Source: Azonexaceae bacterium s22 (lineage in GTDB: Bacteria; Pseudomonadota; Gammaproteobacteria; Burkholderiales; Rhodocyclaceae). From it: DNA of 64,000 nucleotides. The stretch covers positions 36,426-100,425 of the forward strand of contig WYCU01000009.1 of NCBI GenBank assembly GCA_016617495.1, in the 5' to 3' direction. Position numbers and translations under genes: made by a program. The notes below the pieces were generated by a model that had not been told where the DNA came from, did not search any database, and saw nothing but the letters and a program-made list of their open reading frames with translations. Of this stretch, positions 18,508-28,352 are shown in pieces (the stretch's first letter is position 1; each line of letters starts with the position of its first letter).

Positions 18508-19052
18508 CCCCACTGCGCTTCCTTGGCATCTGCGGCAGTCTGCGCCGCGCCTCGACCAATCGCGGACTGCTTCGCGCCGCCGCTGCCCGTCTCCCGGAAC
18601 AAGTCACGCTCGATGTCGCAGAGCTTTCCGACATCCCCTTCTACAACGCTGACATCACCGAAAAGCCGGCCAGCGTGGTGCGTGTCCTGAAGCAAATCGC
18701 CGACGCCGATGCGCTTGTATTCGCCTGCCCGGAATACAACTATTCGCTGGCGCCGGCACTGAAGAACATTCTCGACTGGGCCTCGCGCGAACCCAATAAC
18801 GCGCTGATTGCCGGCAAGGCGGCAGCCATCATGGGCGCTGGCGGCGGCATGGGCACCTCACGCTCGCAATACCATCTGCGCCAGGTCTGCGTCTTCCTGG
18901 ACCTGCATTTGTTGAACAAGCCCGAAGTCTTCTCGAATGCTTTTGCCGGTGGTTTCGACGCCGACGGCAATCTGACGGATGAGAAAATCGCTGCGCTGCT
19001 CGGCGATCAGATGCGCGCATTGGCCGACTGGACTCGCCGCATTCGCGGCTGA
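18504..19052 (+). CDS. NAD(P)H-dependent FMN reductase (ChrR/YieF-like)
   Basis: 182-aa flavodoxin-fold reductase. The FMN phosphate loop GSLRRASTNRGLLRAA is at residues 11-26, and the second signature PEYNYSLAPALKNILDWASR near 78-97 is typical of ChrR/YieF/AzoR-like quinone, chromate or azo reductases. The third motif (GAGGGMGTSRSQYHLRQV) contacts flavin. AAAGGAAAC lies before the ATG, which overlaps the channel stop (ATGA). Physiological substrate not determinable. Confidence 0.9.
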   Translation: MTPLRFLGICGSLRRASTNRGLLRAAAARLPEQVTLDVAELSDIPFYNADITEKPASVVRVLKQIADADALVFACPEYNYSLAPALKNILDWASREPNNALIAGKAAAIMGAGGGMGTSRSQYHLRQVCVFLDLHLLNKPEVFSNAFAGGFDADGNLTDEKIAALLGDQMRALADWTRRIRG

Positions 19053-19084
19053 TTGCGCACAATCCGCGCTCCGGCAACGACCGG

Positions 19085-19648
19085 CTAGCGAAGGAATTCC
19101 TCGATTTTCTTCAGCAATGCCGGATCGTCCGGACGCGTCGCGCTACCGAAGGCGACCACCTCGCTCGCATCGCGGTTGATCAGGTATTTATGGAAATTCC
19201 ACTTGGGCTCACTGCCAGTCATTGCCCCAAGTTGGCGATAGAACGGATTGGCCTGCGCACCTTTGACCACGGACTTGGCGACCATCGGAAATTCCACGCC
19301 GTAGGTCAGGCGGCAAAAATCCGCAATTTCTTTATCGCTACCTGGCTCCTGTTCGCCAAAATCATTGGACGGGAAGCCCAGGACAACCAGGCCCTTGTCG
19401 CGCAAACGGGCGTAGAGTTTCTCCAAGCCATCGTATTGCGAGGTGTAGCCGCAATAGCTGGCCGTATTCACCACCAGAATCACCTTGCCGGCGTAGTTGC
19501 ACAGCGATAGCGGCTTGCCATCCTGCAAGCCGCTAAATTGGTGATTCAGCAAAGCCGGACACGCCCCAGCTACCCCCGGCGCCACCATGCCGAAGGACCA
19601 TACTCCGGCAATCCGCAGCCAGCGCTGCAATGTGTGCATCGTAAACAT
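19085..19648 (-). CDS. Glutathione peroxidase family protein, exported
   Basis: 187-aa thiol peroxidase. The catalytic Cys66 lies in NTASYCGYTSQYDGLEKLY (family N.AS.CG.T.QY). The Gln motif is FPSNDFGEQEPGSD, and the Trp motif is PKWNFHKYLINR, completing the Cys-Gln-Trp triad. An N-terminal hydrophobic stretch with AGA-CPALL indicates export, which is seen in a subset of proteobacterial GPx proteins. ATG 19648 is used; M4 at 19639 is possible. It is convergent with the reductase. Confidence 0.9.
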   Translation of the reverse strand: MFTMHTLQRWLRIAGVWSFGMVAPGVAGACPALLNHQFSGLQDGKPLSLCNYAGKVILVVNTASYCGYTSQYDGLEKLYARLRDKGLVVLGFPSNDFGEQEPGSDKEIADFCRLTYGVEFPMVAKSVVKGAQANPFYRQLGAMTGSEPKWNFHKYLINRDASEVVAFGSATRPDDPALLKKIEEFLR

Positions 19649-19725
19649 TGGGGTTCCTTGCGATGGTTATTGCCGAGTTGACCACAAGAAGCGGGTCGAG
19701 GTTCTGTGCGGGACTCGATTTGCCA

Positions 19726-19761
19726 ATTGTCGCGGTCGACCTCGAAAAAATGGCAAAAACC
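19726..19761 (+). repeat. Interspersed element, intergenic copy with flanking inverted repeat
   Basis: Exact core ATTGTCGCGGTCGACC, then TCG, A6, TGGC and AAAAACC. TTTGCCA immediately before the core pairs with TGGCAAA at 19751-19757. No gene lies here; the rfaE2 start is about 100 bases to the right. Confidence 0.9.
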
Positions 19762-19861
19762 GCCAAAAGTCCGATGACACAAGGAAAATGACAGGCAAAT
19801 ATTTCACCAAGGGGCGCCTATCCCTCTAAAATGCCTGTTGTTTCATTTTGTGTCCGCACCG

Positions 19862-20350
19862 ATGTCCTATGCTCCGCCCGCCTTCGAGGCAAAAATCTGT
19901 CCTCCGGAGCGGCTTGCCGAACGCAGCGCCGCGCTTGCCCGCCCCCTGGTATTCACCAACGGATGCTTCGACATCCTGCATCGCGGTCACGTCACCTATC
20001 TCGCCCAGGCTGCCGCGCTCGGCAGCAGTCTCGTTGTGGCACTGAATACCGATGCTTCGGTAAAACGTCTGGGTAAAGGCGATGACCGTCCGGTCAATGC
20101 CCTTGAGGATCGCCTGGCGGTCATGGCGGCGCTCGATTGCGTCAGCCTGGTGACCTGGTTTGACGAAGACACACCGCTGCAGCGTATCCTCCAGTGCCGG
20201 CCGGAAGTTCTCGTCAAAGGGGGAGACTGGCCGGTCGACCGGATCGTCGGCTGCACCGAAGTTCGCGGCTGGGGCGGCACCGTACATTCGATCCCATTCC
20301 TCCACCAGAAATCGACGACGGCGCTGCTGGAAAAAATTCGCCGGCTCTAG
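19862..20350 (+). CDS. rfaE2: D-glycero-beta-D-manno-heptose 1-phosphate adenylyltransferase (RfaE2)
   Basis: 162-aa nucleotidyltransferase that makes ADP-heptose for LPS inner core. The core motif VFTNGCFDILHRGHV (HxGH at residues 40-43) and the downstream VKGGDW and IVGCTEVRGWGGTVHSIPF... match the C-terminal half of HldE. Here it is a stand-alone protein, as in many betaproteobacteria. The ATG at 19862 has no strong ribosome site; a GTG at 19850 is possible. It ends 11 bases before a diguanylate cyclase gene. Confidence 0.93.
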   Translation: MSYAPPAFEAKICPPERLAERSAALARPLVFTNGCFDILHRGHVTYLAQAAALGSSLVVALNTDASVKRLGKGDDRPVNALEDRLAVMAALDCVSLVTWFDEDTPLQRILQCRPEVLVKGGDWPVDRIVGCTEVRGWGGTVHSIPFLHQKSTTALLEKIRRL

Positions 20351-20361
20351 CCGCCCAGACA

Positions 20362-21471
20362 ATGCAAAGCGATTGCCGCCCTGCCGAGCAAATCCTGCAC
20401 CCCCTGCAGCGCGCCAAGTCGTTTCTGGTTTTTGGCGCCTGCCTCCATCTGGTCTTCGGAACGCTCGCCTTCCGCCATGCCGAGTGGCCACTCGCTGTCC
20501 TGTTGGCAAGCTGTTTTATCACCACCACCGCGGCCTACATTGCCTTGGCACGTGGGCATACACGAACCGCTTCAACGCTCCCCGCGCTGTTCTGCCAGAC
20601 GATCCTGATGTTTTACGTGGTCGCCTATGCCGGGCATGAGCATGGCCGCGCACTCTGGTTCTTCTCCCTGCCGGTCATTGCATCCATTCTGCTCCCGCCC
20701 AAGGAAGGAGCGTTATGGACCGGAGCCAGCCTCGTTGGCGCCGTGGCCATCATGCTCTACGGCAATACCTTTCTCGGCACCAGCGCCTATTCGGCCGGTT
20801 TTACGCTGCGCTTCGTCGTCACGATTGCGCTTATCGGCGTCAGCATGTTCTGGTCAGAACTGGCTCTGCAGCGCTATCGCGAGGAAACGGAGGCGCGCAA
20901 GGCGCTCATTGAGGCCGAAAGCGCGCGCCTGAAAGCCGAAATCGTCCGCCGCGCTTCCCTCGAACGCGACCTGCGCATCCTCGCCACCACGGACGCCTTG
21001 ACCGGGCTCGCCAACCGACGTGCCTTCATGGATCGCTTCTCGCTCGAACTCGCACGCGCACAACGTCCTGGACCAAACTCGACGCTGTTGATTCTCGACA
21101 TCGATCATTTCAAAGCCATCAACGACCGTTACGGCCACCCCGCCGGCGATGCCGTACTCTCCAGGCTCTCACTGCTGCTCGGTACCAGTCTGCGCAATGT
21201 CGACCTGATCGGACGGATCGGCGGGGAGGAATTCGCCGTGCTGCTCGTCGAAACCAGTGCCCAGATGGCCCAACCCGTCATTGACCGGTTGATCGAACAT
21301 ATTCGCGAGACCCCGGTCACGCTGCCGGATGGCACCTCCCTATCGTTTACCGCCAGCATCGGCAGCACCGAAATTCTCTGGGGGGACACCATCGACACCG
21401 CCATCCAGCGGGCCGACGAAGCGCTCTACAGCGCCAAGAAAGGCGGCCGCGACCGTCACTGCCAGCGCTGA
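20362..21471 (+). CDS. Membrane-bound GGDEF diguanylate cyclase
   Basis: 369-aa protein. The N-terminal half has about six hydrophobic segments (residues 15-175), then a short coiled coil (REETEARKALIEAESARLKAEIVRRASLERDL), then a GGDEF domain (DALTGLANRRAFMDRF ... LDIDHFKAINDRYGH). The active-site loop is GGEEF at 287-291, which is catalytically competent. The inhibitory I-site RxxD is RNVD at 278-281, five residues upstream, so product inhibition by c-di-GMP is expected. The ATG at 20362 has no clear ribosome site and may be coupled to rfaE2. Confidence 0.9.
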   Translation: MQSDCRPAEQILHPLQRAKSFLVFGACLHLVFGTLAFRHAEWPLAVLLASCFITTTAAYIALARGHTRTASTLPALFCQTILMFYVVAYAGHEHGRALWFFSLPVIASILLPPKEGALWTGASLVGAVAIMLYGNTFLGTSAYSAGFTLRFVVTIALIGVSMFWSELALQRYREETEARKALIEAESARLKAEIVRRASLERDLRILATTDALTGLANRRAFMDRFSLELARAQRPGPNSTLLILDIDHFKAINDRYGHPAGDAVLSRLSLLLGTSLRNVDLIGRIGGEEFAVLLVETSAQMAQPVIDRLIEHIRETPVTLPDGTSLSFTASIGSTEILWGDTIDTAIQRADEALYSAKKGGRDRHCQR

Positions 21472-21500
21472 AGACGCTGCCCGGACTACACTGCCCCGCC

Positions 21501-23381
21501 TCAGAGTACGACCTGAGTGCCCAACTCCACGACGCGATTGCTCGGAATCCTGAAGAATGCCGTTGCCGATCCCGCATTGCGGAACATGGCCACGAAGATT
21601 TTTTCCCGCCAGAACGCCATTTCGGAGTCCAGGCGGGGAATCAGGGTTTCGCGCCCGATGAAATACGAGGTATCCAGCGGATTGAACTCCAGTCCGACAT
21701 CGGCGCAGTGCGAAAGCGCCAGCGGCAGATCCGGCTCGTCCTTGAAACCGAACTGCACGATCACGCTCCAGAAATTTTCGCGCAAGCGTTTCACCTCGAC
21801 GCGGTCGATATCCGGCACATAGGGCACATCAAAGACCTGCACCGAAACAAGCACCACGCGCTCGTGCAGCACCTTGTTGTGCATCAGGTTGTGCAGCAGG
21901 GCATGCGGCACCCCGTTGGGGTCGGCATTGAGAAACACCGCCGTACCCGCCACCCGGGTCGGCATCGAGGCCGACAAGGATTCGAGAAACAGCGATAGCT
22001 CAAGCCGCTCGCCCTTCAGGCGCTCATTCAGCAACTGACGCCCGCGTTTCCACGTGGTCATCAGAACAAACACCCCCACCCCGGCCACCAGCGGGAACCA
22101 GCCGCCATCGGGGATCTTGAGGATGTTGGCGGCGAGAAAAACCAATTCCACAGAAAGGAAGGCGCCGAACAACAAGGCCGCACGCCACCATCCCCATCCC
22201 CAGGCTCTGGCCACCACGACGGTGGCCAGCAGGGAGGTGATGACCATATCACCGGTCACTGCGATGCCATACGCCGCAGCTAGATTGTTGGACGAACGGA
22301 AACCGAGCACCAGAATCATCACGGCAGCCATCAATCCCCAATTCACCGCCGGCAAGTAAATCTGTCCCTGTTCGCGCTCGGACGTATGCTGCACTTCCAT
22401 GCGCGGCACGAATCCCAATTGCATGGCCTGCCGGGTCACGGAAAAGGCACCGGAAATCACCGCCTGCGAGGCGATGACCGTGGCCACGGTCGCCAACAAC
22501 ACCAACGGGTAGAGCGCCCAGTCCGGCGCGGAAAAGAAAAAGGGATTCCGTGCCGCTTCGGCATCCGCCAGAATCAGGGCGCCCTGACCGAAATAGTTCA
22601 GCACCAAGGCCGGCAGGACAAAAGCGAACCAGGCCCGCTGAATCGGCTTGCGCCCAAAATGCCCCATGTCCGCGTAAAGCGCTTCCGCCCCCGTCACGGC
22701 AAGGACCACATTACCCATGGCCAACAAGGCCATCGCTCTGTTCTCGAAGAGGAAGCTCAACCCAAAGCGCGGATCGATGGCGACCAGAATGCCCGGATGC
22801 TCAACAATATTGTGCAGCCCCAAGGCCGCAAGCGTGGCGAACCAGACCACCATGACCGGCCCGAACAGCGAACCGACCAGAGCGGTGCCGTGGCGCTGGA
22901 CATAGAACAGGAGGAACAACACGGCGAGGGTGACCGGTATCACCACCGGTTTCAGCGCCGGCGTAGCCACCTCCAGTCCTTCCACCGCGGAAAGCACGGA
23001 AATGGCCGGTGTCACCATACCATCGCCATAAAACATCGCCGCCCCGAGAATGCCGACGATCATCACCGCCTTGGCCTGCCTCGGCTTGTGCTGGACGTCA
23101 TGCAGCGCCAGCGCAATCAGCGCCATGATGCCACCTTCCCCGCGGTTATCCGCACGCATGATGAAGCTGACGTATTTCACGGACACGATGATGATCAGCG
23201 CCCAGAAAAACAGGGACAAACTGCCGTAAACGTTGGCCTCAGTCACCGGAATGGGGTGATTCCCGGCGAAAACCTCCTTCATCGCGTAGAGCGGACTGGT
23301 ACCGATGTCCCCGTAAACGACACCCAATGCCGCCAACGCCAGGAGCGCCAGACGTTTTCCGGAAACTTCTCCAGACTGCAT
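21501..23381 (-). CDS. kup: Low-affinity potassium uptake protein Kup
   Basis: 626-aa K+:H+ symporter of the KUP/HAK family. The signature GVVYGDIGTSPLYA begins at residue 20, RADNRGEGGIMAL lies near 80, and about twelve membrane segments are followed by a C-terminal cytoplasmic domain with FLNADPNGVPHALLHNLMHNKVLHERVV. ATG 23381 is used because it places the conserved motif at the family distance; a GTG at 23396 is possible. It lies near the RCK channel at 16.8 kb, but separated by other genes. No partner gene follows it. Confidence 0.95.
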   Translation of the reverse strand: MQSGEVSGKRLALLALAALGVVYGDIGTSPLYAMKEVFAGNHPIPVTEANVYGSLSLFFWALIIIVSVKYVSFIMRADNRGEGGIMALIALALHDVQHKPRQAKAVMIVGILGAAMFYGDGMVTPAISVLSAVEGLEVATPALKPVVIPVTLAVLFLLFYVQRHGTALVGSLFGPVMVVWFATLAALGLHNIVEHPGILVAIDPRFGLSFLFENRAMALLAMGNVVLAVTGAEALYADMGHFGRKPIQRAWFAFVLPALVLNYFGQGALILADAEAARNPFFFSAPDWALYPLVLLATVATVIASQAVISGAFSVTRQAMQLGFVPRMEVQHTSEREQGQIYLPAVNWGLMAAVMILVLGFRSSNNLAAAYGIAVTGDMVITSLLATVVVARAWGWGWWRAALLFGAFLSVELVFLAANILKIPDGGWFPLVAGVGVFVLMTTWKRGRQLLNERLKGERLELSLFLESLSASMPTRVAGTAVFLNADPNGVPHALLHNLMHNKVLHERVVLVSVQVFDVPYVPDIDRVEVKRLRENFWSVIVQFGFKDEPDLPLALSHCADVGLEFNPLDTSYFIGRETLIPRLDSEMAFWREKIFVAMFRNAGSATAFFRIPSNRVVELGTQVVL

Positions 23382-23638
23382 ATTCGAACTACTCACCGCT
23401 TCCCCTGAAAGACCGCTGAATTGGCGACGGCTGCATTGTGACCATGTCCCACAATAGCATGGCACCAAGGCCGTCAATTTTCTGAGTTAATCAGGGGATA
23501 CCCCATGACAACGAGGCCAATTCTAAACGCAATGTCGAATCAGGCGATGCACCGCCCGGGAATTCACACGACATCGCCACGCAGCCCCGGCCAGCCGATG
23601 AGGCTTCCGAGAAATTGCAACCGGGGGCCGCGAGGTTG

Positions 23639-24826
23639 CTATCGTTCCGAAAACGCTTCGGAGATCGTCCGGGTGATTGGCTTGCTCAAGTACTTCAAGA
23701 CAGACATGGACCCGGTCTGGATTTCAACCTGGGTCGTCATCCCGGGCTGCAACTCTATCCGGCGACCGTCACTAAGCGGCCTCAAGGCTTTCTCATCGAC
23801 CCGGATACGAACTCGATAATAGATATTTTCACCGGCACGGGTTTCTTCCGTAAGCGCATCCGGACTGACAAACACAACCTCTCCCTGTAACACCCCATAA
23901 ATCGCGTAATCATATGCGTCGAGCTTGATCGACGCTCGTGAGCCGGGGCGGATGAAGGAAAAGTCAGCCGGTTTTAGCTTGGCCTCGACAATCAATTCAC
24001 TGTCGGTCGGCAGAAGCTCCATCACCACATCCCCTGGACGAACGCGCGCCCCGGGTGTGGTGATCCGAATGTTTCGCACAATCCCGTCGGCTGGACTACG
24101 CACCTCAGTCCGCTCCAGGACGGCCATGCGGTCCGCCAGCATTTGCTCCTGAGTAGCGAGATCCTCCTCTGCCTTGGTCATTTCGGCTTGCGAATCCTGA
24201 AAATACTTATTGCGCCGATTGGTAATTTGCCCTTCCAGCTCATAAACCTGTTTACGCAGACGAATAATGTCGGTCTTGGCGATATCGCCAGTGGCCAACA
24301 GTGGCTCGGAAAGCTTCAGCTCCTCCTTGACCGACGAGAGCTGTGCCTGCAGGGCGCGGGTCTCTTCGTCCACCGCCCGCTGACGCCGACGAAACAATTC
24401 GGTTTGGTTTTCTATGAATGCAGGAAAATTCTTGACCTCATCGGGAAACGCCAAGGGCTTACCCAACACCTCAGCCCGCAAACGCGTGAGTGCCGCCTTG
24501 AGGGCTGCGACCTTGCCGCGACTCTCGTCCACTGCAGCCTGTGCCTGGACCTGCTCGAGGACGACCAACAGATCGCCACGGCGAACCCCTTGCCCTTCTT
24601 GCACTGGAATCTCTGCAATGACGCCGTCGTTCGCCGACTGGATGACCTGAGTGCGCGAACTCGCAATGATCTGGCCCGGCGCTTTGGCTCGTTGCTCGAT
24701 CTGGGCAAATGCTGCCCAAGCCAACAAAACAGGAAAAGCCAGTAACAACAAGGCCAACATGATATTGGCCTTGCGCTCTTCCCGGTCCAGTTGGACGGGC
24801 GTATGGACCACTAATTTATCGTTCAC
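23639..24826 (-). CDS. Type I secretion periplasmic adaptor (HlyD/LapC family)
   Basis: 395-aa membrane fusion protein. A single N-terminal membrane anchor (ANIMLALLLLAFPVLLAWAAFA, residues about 20-42), then a biotinyl-lipoyl-like half (GQIIASSRTQVIQSANDGVIAEIPVQEGQGVRRGDLLVVLE), a long coiled coil (about residues 95-250), the second lipoyl half (VRSPADGIVRNIRITTPGARVRPGDVVMEL) and a beta-barrel C-terminus. GTG at 24826 has CAGGAG upstream and overlaps the ABC gene stop by 11 bases. It bridges the ABC transporter and outer-membrane channel. Confidence 0.93.
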   Translation of the reverse strand: MNDKLVVHTPVQLDREERKANIMLALLLLAFPVLLAWAAFAQIEQRAKAPGQIIASSRTQVIQSANDGVIAEIPVQEGQGVRRGDLLVVLEQVQAQAAVDESRGKVAALKAALTRLRAEVLGKPLAFPDEVKNFPAFIENQTELFRRRQRAVDEETRALQAQLSSVKEELKLSEPLLATGDIAKTDIIRLRKQVYELEGQITNRRNKYFQDSQAEMTKAEEDLATQEQMLADRMAVLERTEVRSPADGIVRNIRITTPGARVRPGDVVMELLPTDSELIVEAKLKPADFSFIRPGSRASIKLDAYDYAIYGVLQGEVVFVSPDALTEETRAGENIYYRVRIRVDEKALRPLSDGRRIELQPGMTTQVEIQTGSMSVLKYLSKPITRTISEAFSER

Positions 24827-26981
24827 CGCTTGCTCCTGCCGTAGCTTCACGGATCATCTGAGGCTCACCGCGTGTTCTTGCTGCCTTTCCGCCGAGCTTC
24901 TGCAAATGCTCCAATACCGCATCCCGAGGCCCATCAATCATTATCTGGCCAGCCCGCATCACAATGACTCGATCAACCATGGGCAACAATGCCGGCTTAT
25001 GGGTAACGAGCACCATGGTCTGATCCACGGCAATTGCGCTCTTGAGTGCCTGAAGGGCATGGAGTTCGCTGACCTCATCCATTGAGGCGGTCGGTTCATC
25101 AAGCAACCAGACATCGGGACGTTTTAGCAACATTCGCGTAAGGCAAAGCACTTGACGCTGTCCCCCCGAAAGGCCGCCCCCGCCTTCGGCGATTCTGAGA
25201 TCCAATCCTTTGGGGTTATCGCCGATCAGCCGCAACATCCCAGTCACCTCTGCTGCTGCCAAAATCTCTGCATCGCCGACCCCGACGATACCGGCAAGTA
25301 AATTCTCACGCAGCGTGCCACCGAACAATCGAGGCTCCTGCGGCAAGTAACCTAAACGATGCACCAAATGAGCCCGGCTAATGTGCGCCATATCCAGGCC
25401 ATCCAGACTCACACGCCCCTCGCCGGGAACATAGACCCCCGCCAGCATTTTGAGGAGTGTGCTTTTACCTGAGCCCACACTACCAATAATTGCGACCTTC
25501 TGGCCCTGTGGAAATTCGAGACGCTCTATCGCAAGCACCCTCGGACGATCAGGGTAACCAAAGCTGATGCGCTCAAGACCATATACTCCTTTGAGGCGCT
25601 CCAGAACAACGGGATGGTCAATGTCATGATTGTCCTGCTCAAGCCGGAAAATCTGCTCGATACCAGCCAGCGCCGACTTGGCATTCGCCCACTGAATCAT
25701 CAGATTCGGCATCATGGTCACCGGCTGTAACACGCGCCCGGACAGAATCGAAGCTGCAATGATCGCCCCCATGGTGATGTCTCCACCCTGAGATGCCAGA
25801 TAGGCCCCCGTAGCAACCAAGCCGACATAGCTCAACTGCTGGATAAATGCGGCGTAATAGCCAGCATGCTCCCCATGCTGACGTATCTCGATTTCCTCAT
25901 CCTGAACTTTACGTGCGAGTTCGTTCCAGCGCCCCAGAAACTGCCAGGCAGCGCCGGTTGCCTTGAGTGACTCAGCCCCATCAACCGCCTCTACCAGCAG
26001 GCCCAATTTACGATTGGCCGCAGCCTGACTCGATAAAGCCAAACGTTCCGATGAACGTTTGGATACCATGCCAACCATCAGCGATAGCACAAAGGCCGCC
26101 AGCGGAATGGCCGCCAGCAACGGGCCGGATATGAGGGCAATCACGCCCAGAAAGATCAATGCAAACGGCAGGTCAACAATGACGTACATCGTGGCAGACA
26201 TCGCAAACGCACGAATCGTTTCGTAGCTGCGTAACTGCGCGGACAAGGTGCCGACACTTGGGGGAAACTGATCAATCCGGATATTCAACAAGCGCTCAAA
26301 GAGCCGATGCGAAAGTTGAACGTCCATTTTACGGATGGCTAGGTTCAGAAAACTGGACCGAGCGAATCGCCCAAACAGTTCGAGCACAATCGCCAACGCA
26401 ACACCCGAGGTCAACGCAATCAGTGTGGCAACACCTTGCGATGGAATGACTCGGTCATAGACTTGCATACTGTACAAAGACGTCGCCAGCGCAAGCAGGT
26501 TCAGAAAGACCGTTAACAATGCAACACGAACGAAATAGCTACGCTGATCGAGGACCACCTTCCTGAACAAAGCCTGCGCCGAGATATGGCGTCCCGAGTC
26601 GCTTGCCAAAGGAATGGCACAAAATACCGCCCCTTCCGGCAACTCCTGGACCATCACCTTCCCGTCAGGCGTCTCAAGAAGCCATGAGCCATCCGGATTC
26701 TCAGCGTGAACGAGGGCGATATCCCCGCCTCGGGAAACGCAAACGAGCGGCAATCGATTTGAATCGACGGCAGATAGCCACCTCGGCACCGGACCGGCCA
26801 TCGTAGCGACAATGCCCGAAATCTTTGCAACACAAAATTCGACGCGTCCGGTACCGGCGATCGGGCTTTCGGCCCGCAAGCGTGCCAAGGACTCGGGATC
26901 CAATGGCCGCAAGGCAGCATTCAGTTTCGCAATTCGTCCTGCCAGCCAAACCAAGCTCAAACCCGCCTCATTGCCAATCAT
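24816..26981 (-). CDS. Type I secretion ABC transporter (LapB/RtxB-like)
   Basis: 721-aa exporter. The N-terminal 130 residues resemble a degenerate C39-peptidase-like domain; I see no catalytic Cys in a Q...C motif, so it is probably substrate-docking only. Six membrane helices follow (residues 150-440), then the ATPase: Walker A GSVGSGKST, signature LSGGQRQ, Walker B WLLDEPTA and switch His VTHK. This architecture matches transporters of large RTX adhesins. It overlaps the outer-membrane gene by four bases (ATGA). Codon use is less GC-biased than in neighbours. No substrate gene lies in the window. Confidence 0.93.
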   Translation of the reverse strand: MIGNEAGLSLVWLAGRIAKLNAALRPLDPESLARLRAESPIAGTGRVEFCVAKISGIVATMAGPVPRWLSAVDSNRLPLVCVSRGGDIALVHAENPDGSWLLETPDGKVMVQELPEGAVFCAIPLASDSGRHISAQALFRKVVLDQRSYFVRVALLTVFLNLLALATSLYSMQVYDRVIPSQGVATLIALTSGVALAIVLELFGRFARSSFLNLAIRKMDVQLSHRLFERLLNIRIDQFPPSVGTLSAQLRSYETIRAFAMSATMYVIVDLPFALIFLGVIALISGPLLAAIPLAAFVLSLMVGMVSKRSSERLALSSQAAANRKLGLLVEAVDGAESLKATGAAWQFLGRWNELARKVQDEEIEIRQHGEHAGYYAAFIQQLSYVGLVATGAYLASQGGDITMGAIIAASILSGRVLQPVTMMPNLMIQWANAKSALAGIEQIFRLEQDNHDIDHPVVLERLKGVYGLERISFGYPDRPRVLAIERLEFPQGQKVAIIGSVGSGKSTLLKMLAGVYVPGEGRVSLDGLDMAHISRAHLVHRLGYLPQEPRLFGGTLRENLLAGIVGVGDAEILAAAEVTGMLRLIGDNPKGLDLRIAEGGGGLSGGQRQVLCLTRMLLKRPDVWLLDEPTASMDEVSELHALQALKSAIAVDQTMVLVTHKPALLPMVDRVIVMRAGQIMIDGPRDAVLEHLQKLGGKAARTRGEPQMIREATAGASGER

Positions 26982-28342
26982 GGCTTATCCTCACCGCGCA
27001 GATCGTTGGGGAAAAGATCACCCGTCAATAAAGCGAGGCGAACATGCGAGCCAACAAGGACTGAACGCGCTTCAATTTCCAGTTGATGGACGTTGACGAG
27101 TTCCCGGACAGAATTGAGCAAATCCAGCCAGCTTCTCCGCCCCAGAACAAACAAGCGGCGAGATGATTCAATCTGCCCCTTGGAGAGGCGGGTTGACAAG
27201 GCCAAGTCCGGAATCCGAGCCCGGGCAGACTCATAGTCGTCGATTTCGACCTGTAGGCGATCCAGCGTTTCACGGCGAACTGTCTCCACCTCGCTCTCCG
27301 CCGCCCGAATTTTGGAACGCGCCGCTGAAACCTCGGCAATCGATGACAGGCCAGCTCCCGGCACGTAATTTACGACGACATACCACCTGTTTCCCGGCTG
27401 CAAGCTACCGTCGTATTGCCCCTCCTGATATTCAGCACGGAATGCCACCGACGGCCAAAGTACCGACTGAGCGAGCTTTTCGTCTGCCTTTGCCGCATCC
27501 ACATTCACCTTCGACTTCCACAGCGCCGGACTATTGGCCAGTGTGCGGGCATCGATACCACTCAAATTCAGTGCAGGAGGTTCCGCAGGCCGTGGATCCA
27601 GATCCCCCACGCCCAAGGTTTGCCCCAACAATTGGGATAACTGAGCCAGCACAGATTGGCGTTGTGCCAGAATGGTGGCTCGCTCACTCTGCAACTGCGC
27701 CATACGCGAACGCGCCAATTCGACATCTTGCTCTGCCGAAGCACCGGCCACCGCACGGTGCTCGATCAATTGCTTCAGTTCCTCCAGGCGTCGTAACCCG
27801 TCGTCGATGACCTCAAGGCGACCGGTTTGCGACACAAACTGCTGGTATAGCGTCGCGGTTCTCAACCCCAAATTCAACTGAACTTCGGATAGTCCCGCGT
27901 TTGAAATTTTTGCTTTGGCATCTGCGCTATCCAATCCAGCCAGCAGGCGTCCGCCAGTCCATAACGGTTGTTCGACACGAACTGTACTTGCAGCATTCCC
28001 TTTTAGTTCTGTACGGTCGAACGAAGGCGCAGGTAAAAATCGGAGCTTGGCGCCAAGCAACGAGGAATTGGCTGCATCGATATCCGCTTGGCGCGTGACT
28101 ACCGTGGGATGGGTACCCCGCACAATCATCAGGAGGTCGTTGATCCCCAATTTGCCAGACGATTTGCCGTCGACGGGGTACCCGGACGACATCGCGTTGG
28201 CAGGGCCAAGGCCTAACCCCAAAAAACAAATGACGAGCGCACCGATCGGGCGCCACAACATGCGCATTGGCAAGCAAAAACTTGAGCGCAGCACAATTTC
28301 CGGGCGCGCAAACGCCCCTTCTGGAACCTCTTGTTTTTCCAC
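26978..28342 (-). CDS. TolC-family outer-membrane channel (LapE-like)
   Basis: 454-aa outer-membrane efflux protein. A signal peptide lies around residues 26-50 (MRMLWRPIGALVICFLGLGLG then ANA), preceded by a 25-residue n-region. The mature part has the two TolC/OEP repeats with long helices (GLRRLEELKQLIEHRAVAGASAEQDVELARSRMAQLQ and a similar C-terminal one). GTG 28342 has GGGAG upstream; ATG 28267 or 28261 directly before the signal peptide is an alternative start. It is first in the operon, so the secretion system runs channel-ABC-adaptor. Confidence 0.88.
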   Translation of the reverse strand: MEKQEVPEGAFARPEIVLRSSFCLPMRMLWRPIGALVICFLGLGLGPANAMSSGYPVDGKSSGKLGINDLLMIVRGTHPTVVTRQADIDAANSSLLGAKLRFLPAPSFDRTELKGNAASTVRVEQPLWTGGRLLAGLDSADAKAKISNAGLSEVQLNLGLRTATLYQQFVSQTGRLEVIDDGLRRLEELKQLIEHRAVAGASAEQDVELARSRMAQLQSERATILAQRQSVLAQLSQLLGQTLGVGDLDPRPAEPPALNLSGIDARTLANSPALWKSKVNVDAAKADEKLAQSVLWPSVAFRAEYQEGQYDGSLQPGNRWYVVVNYVPGAGLSSIAEVSAARSKIRAAESEVETVRRETLDRLQVEIDDYESARARIPDLALSTRLSKGQIESSRRLFVLGRRSWLDLLNSVRELVNVHQLEIEARSVLVGSHVRLALLTGDLFPNDLRGEDKP

Positions 28343-28352
28343 CCTTGACTCC

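Noticed and set aside
26603-26981. Active C39 bacteriocin peptidase domain in the ABC exporter
   Set aside because: The N-terminal region has no catalytic Cys-His pattern at the expected place, so processing activity is not supported.
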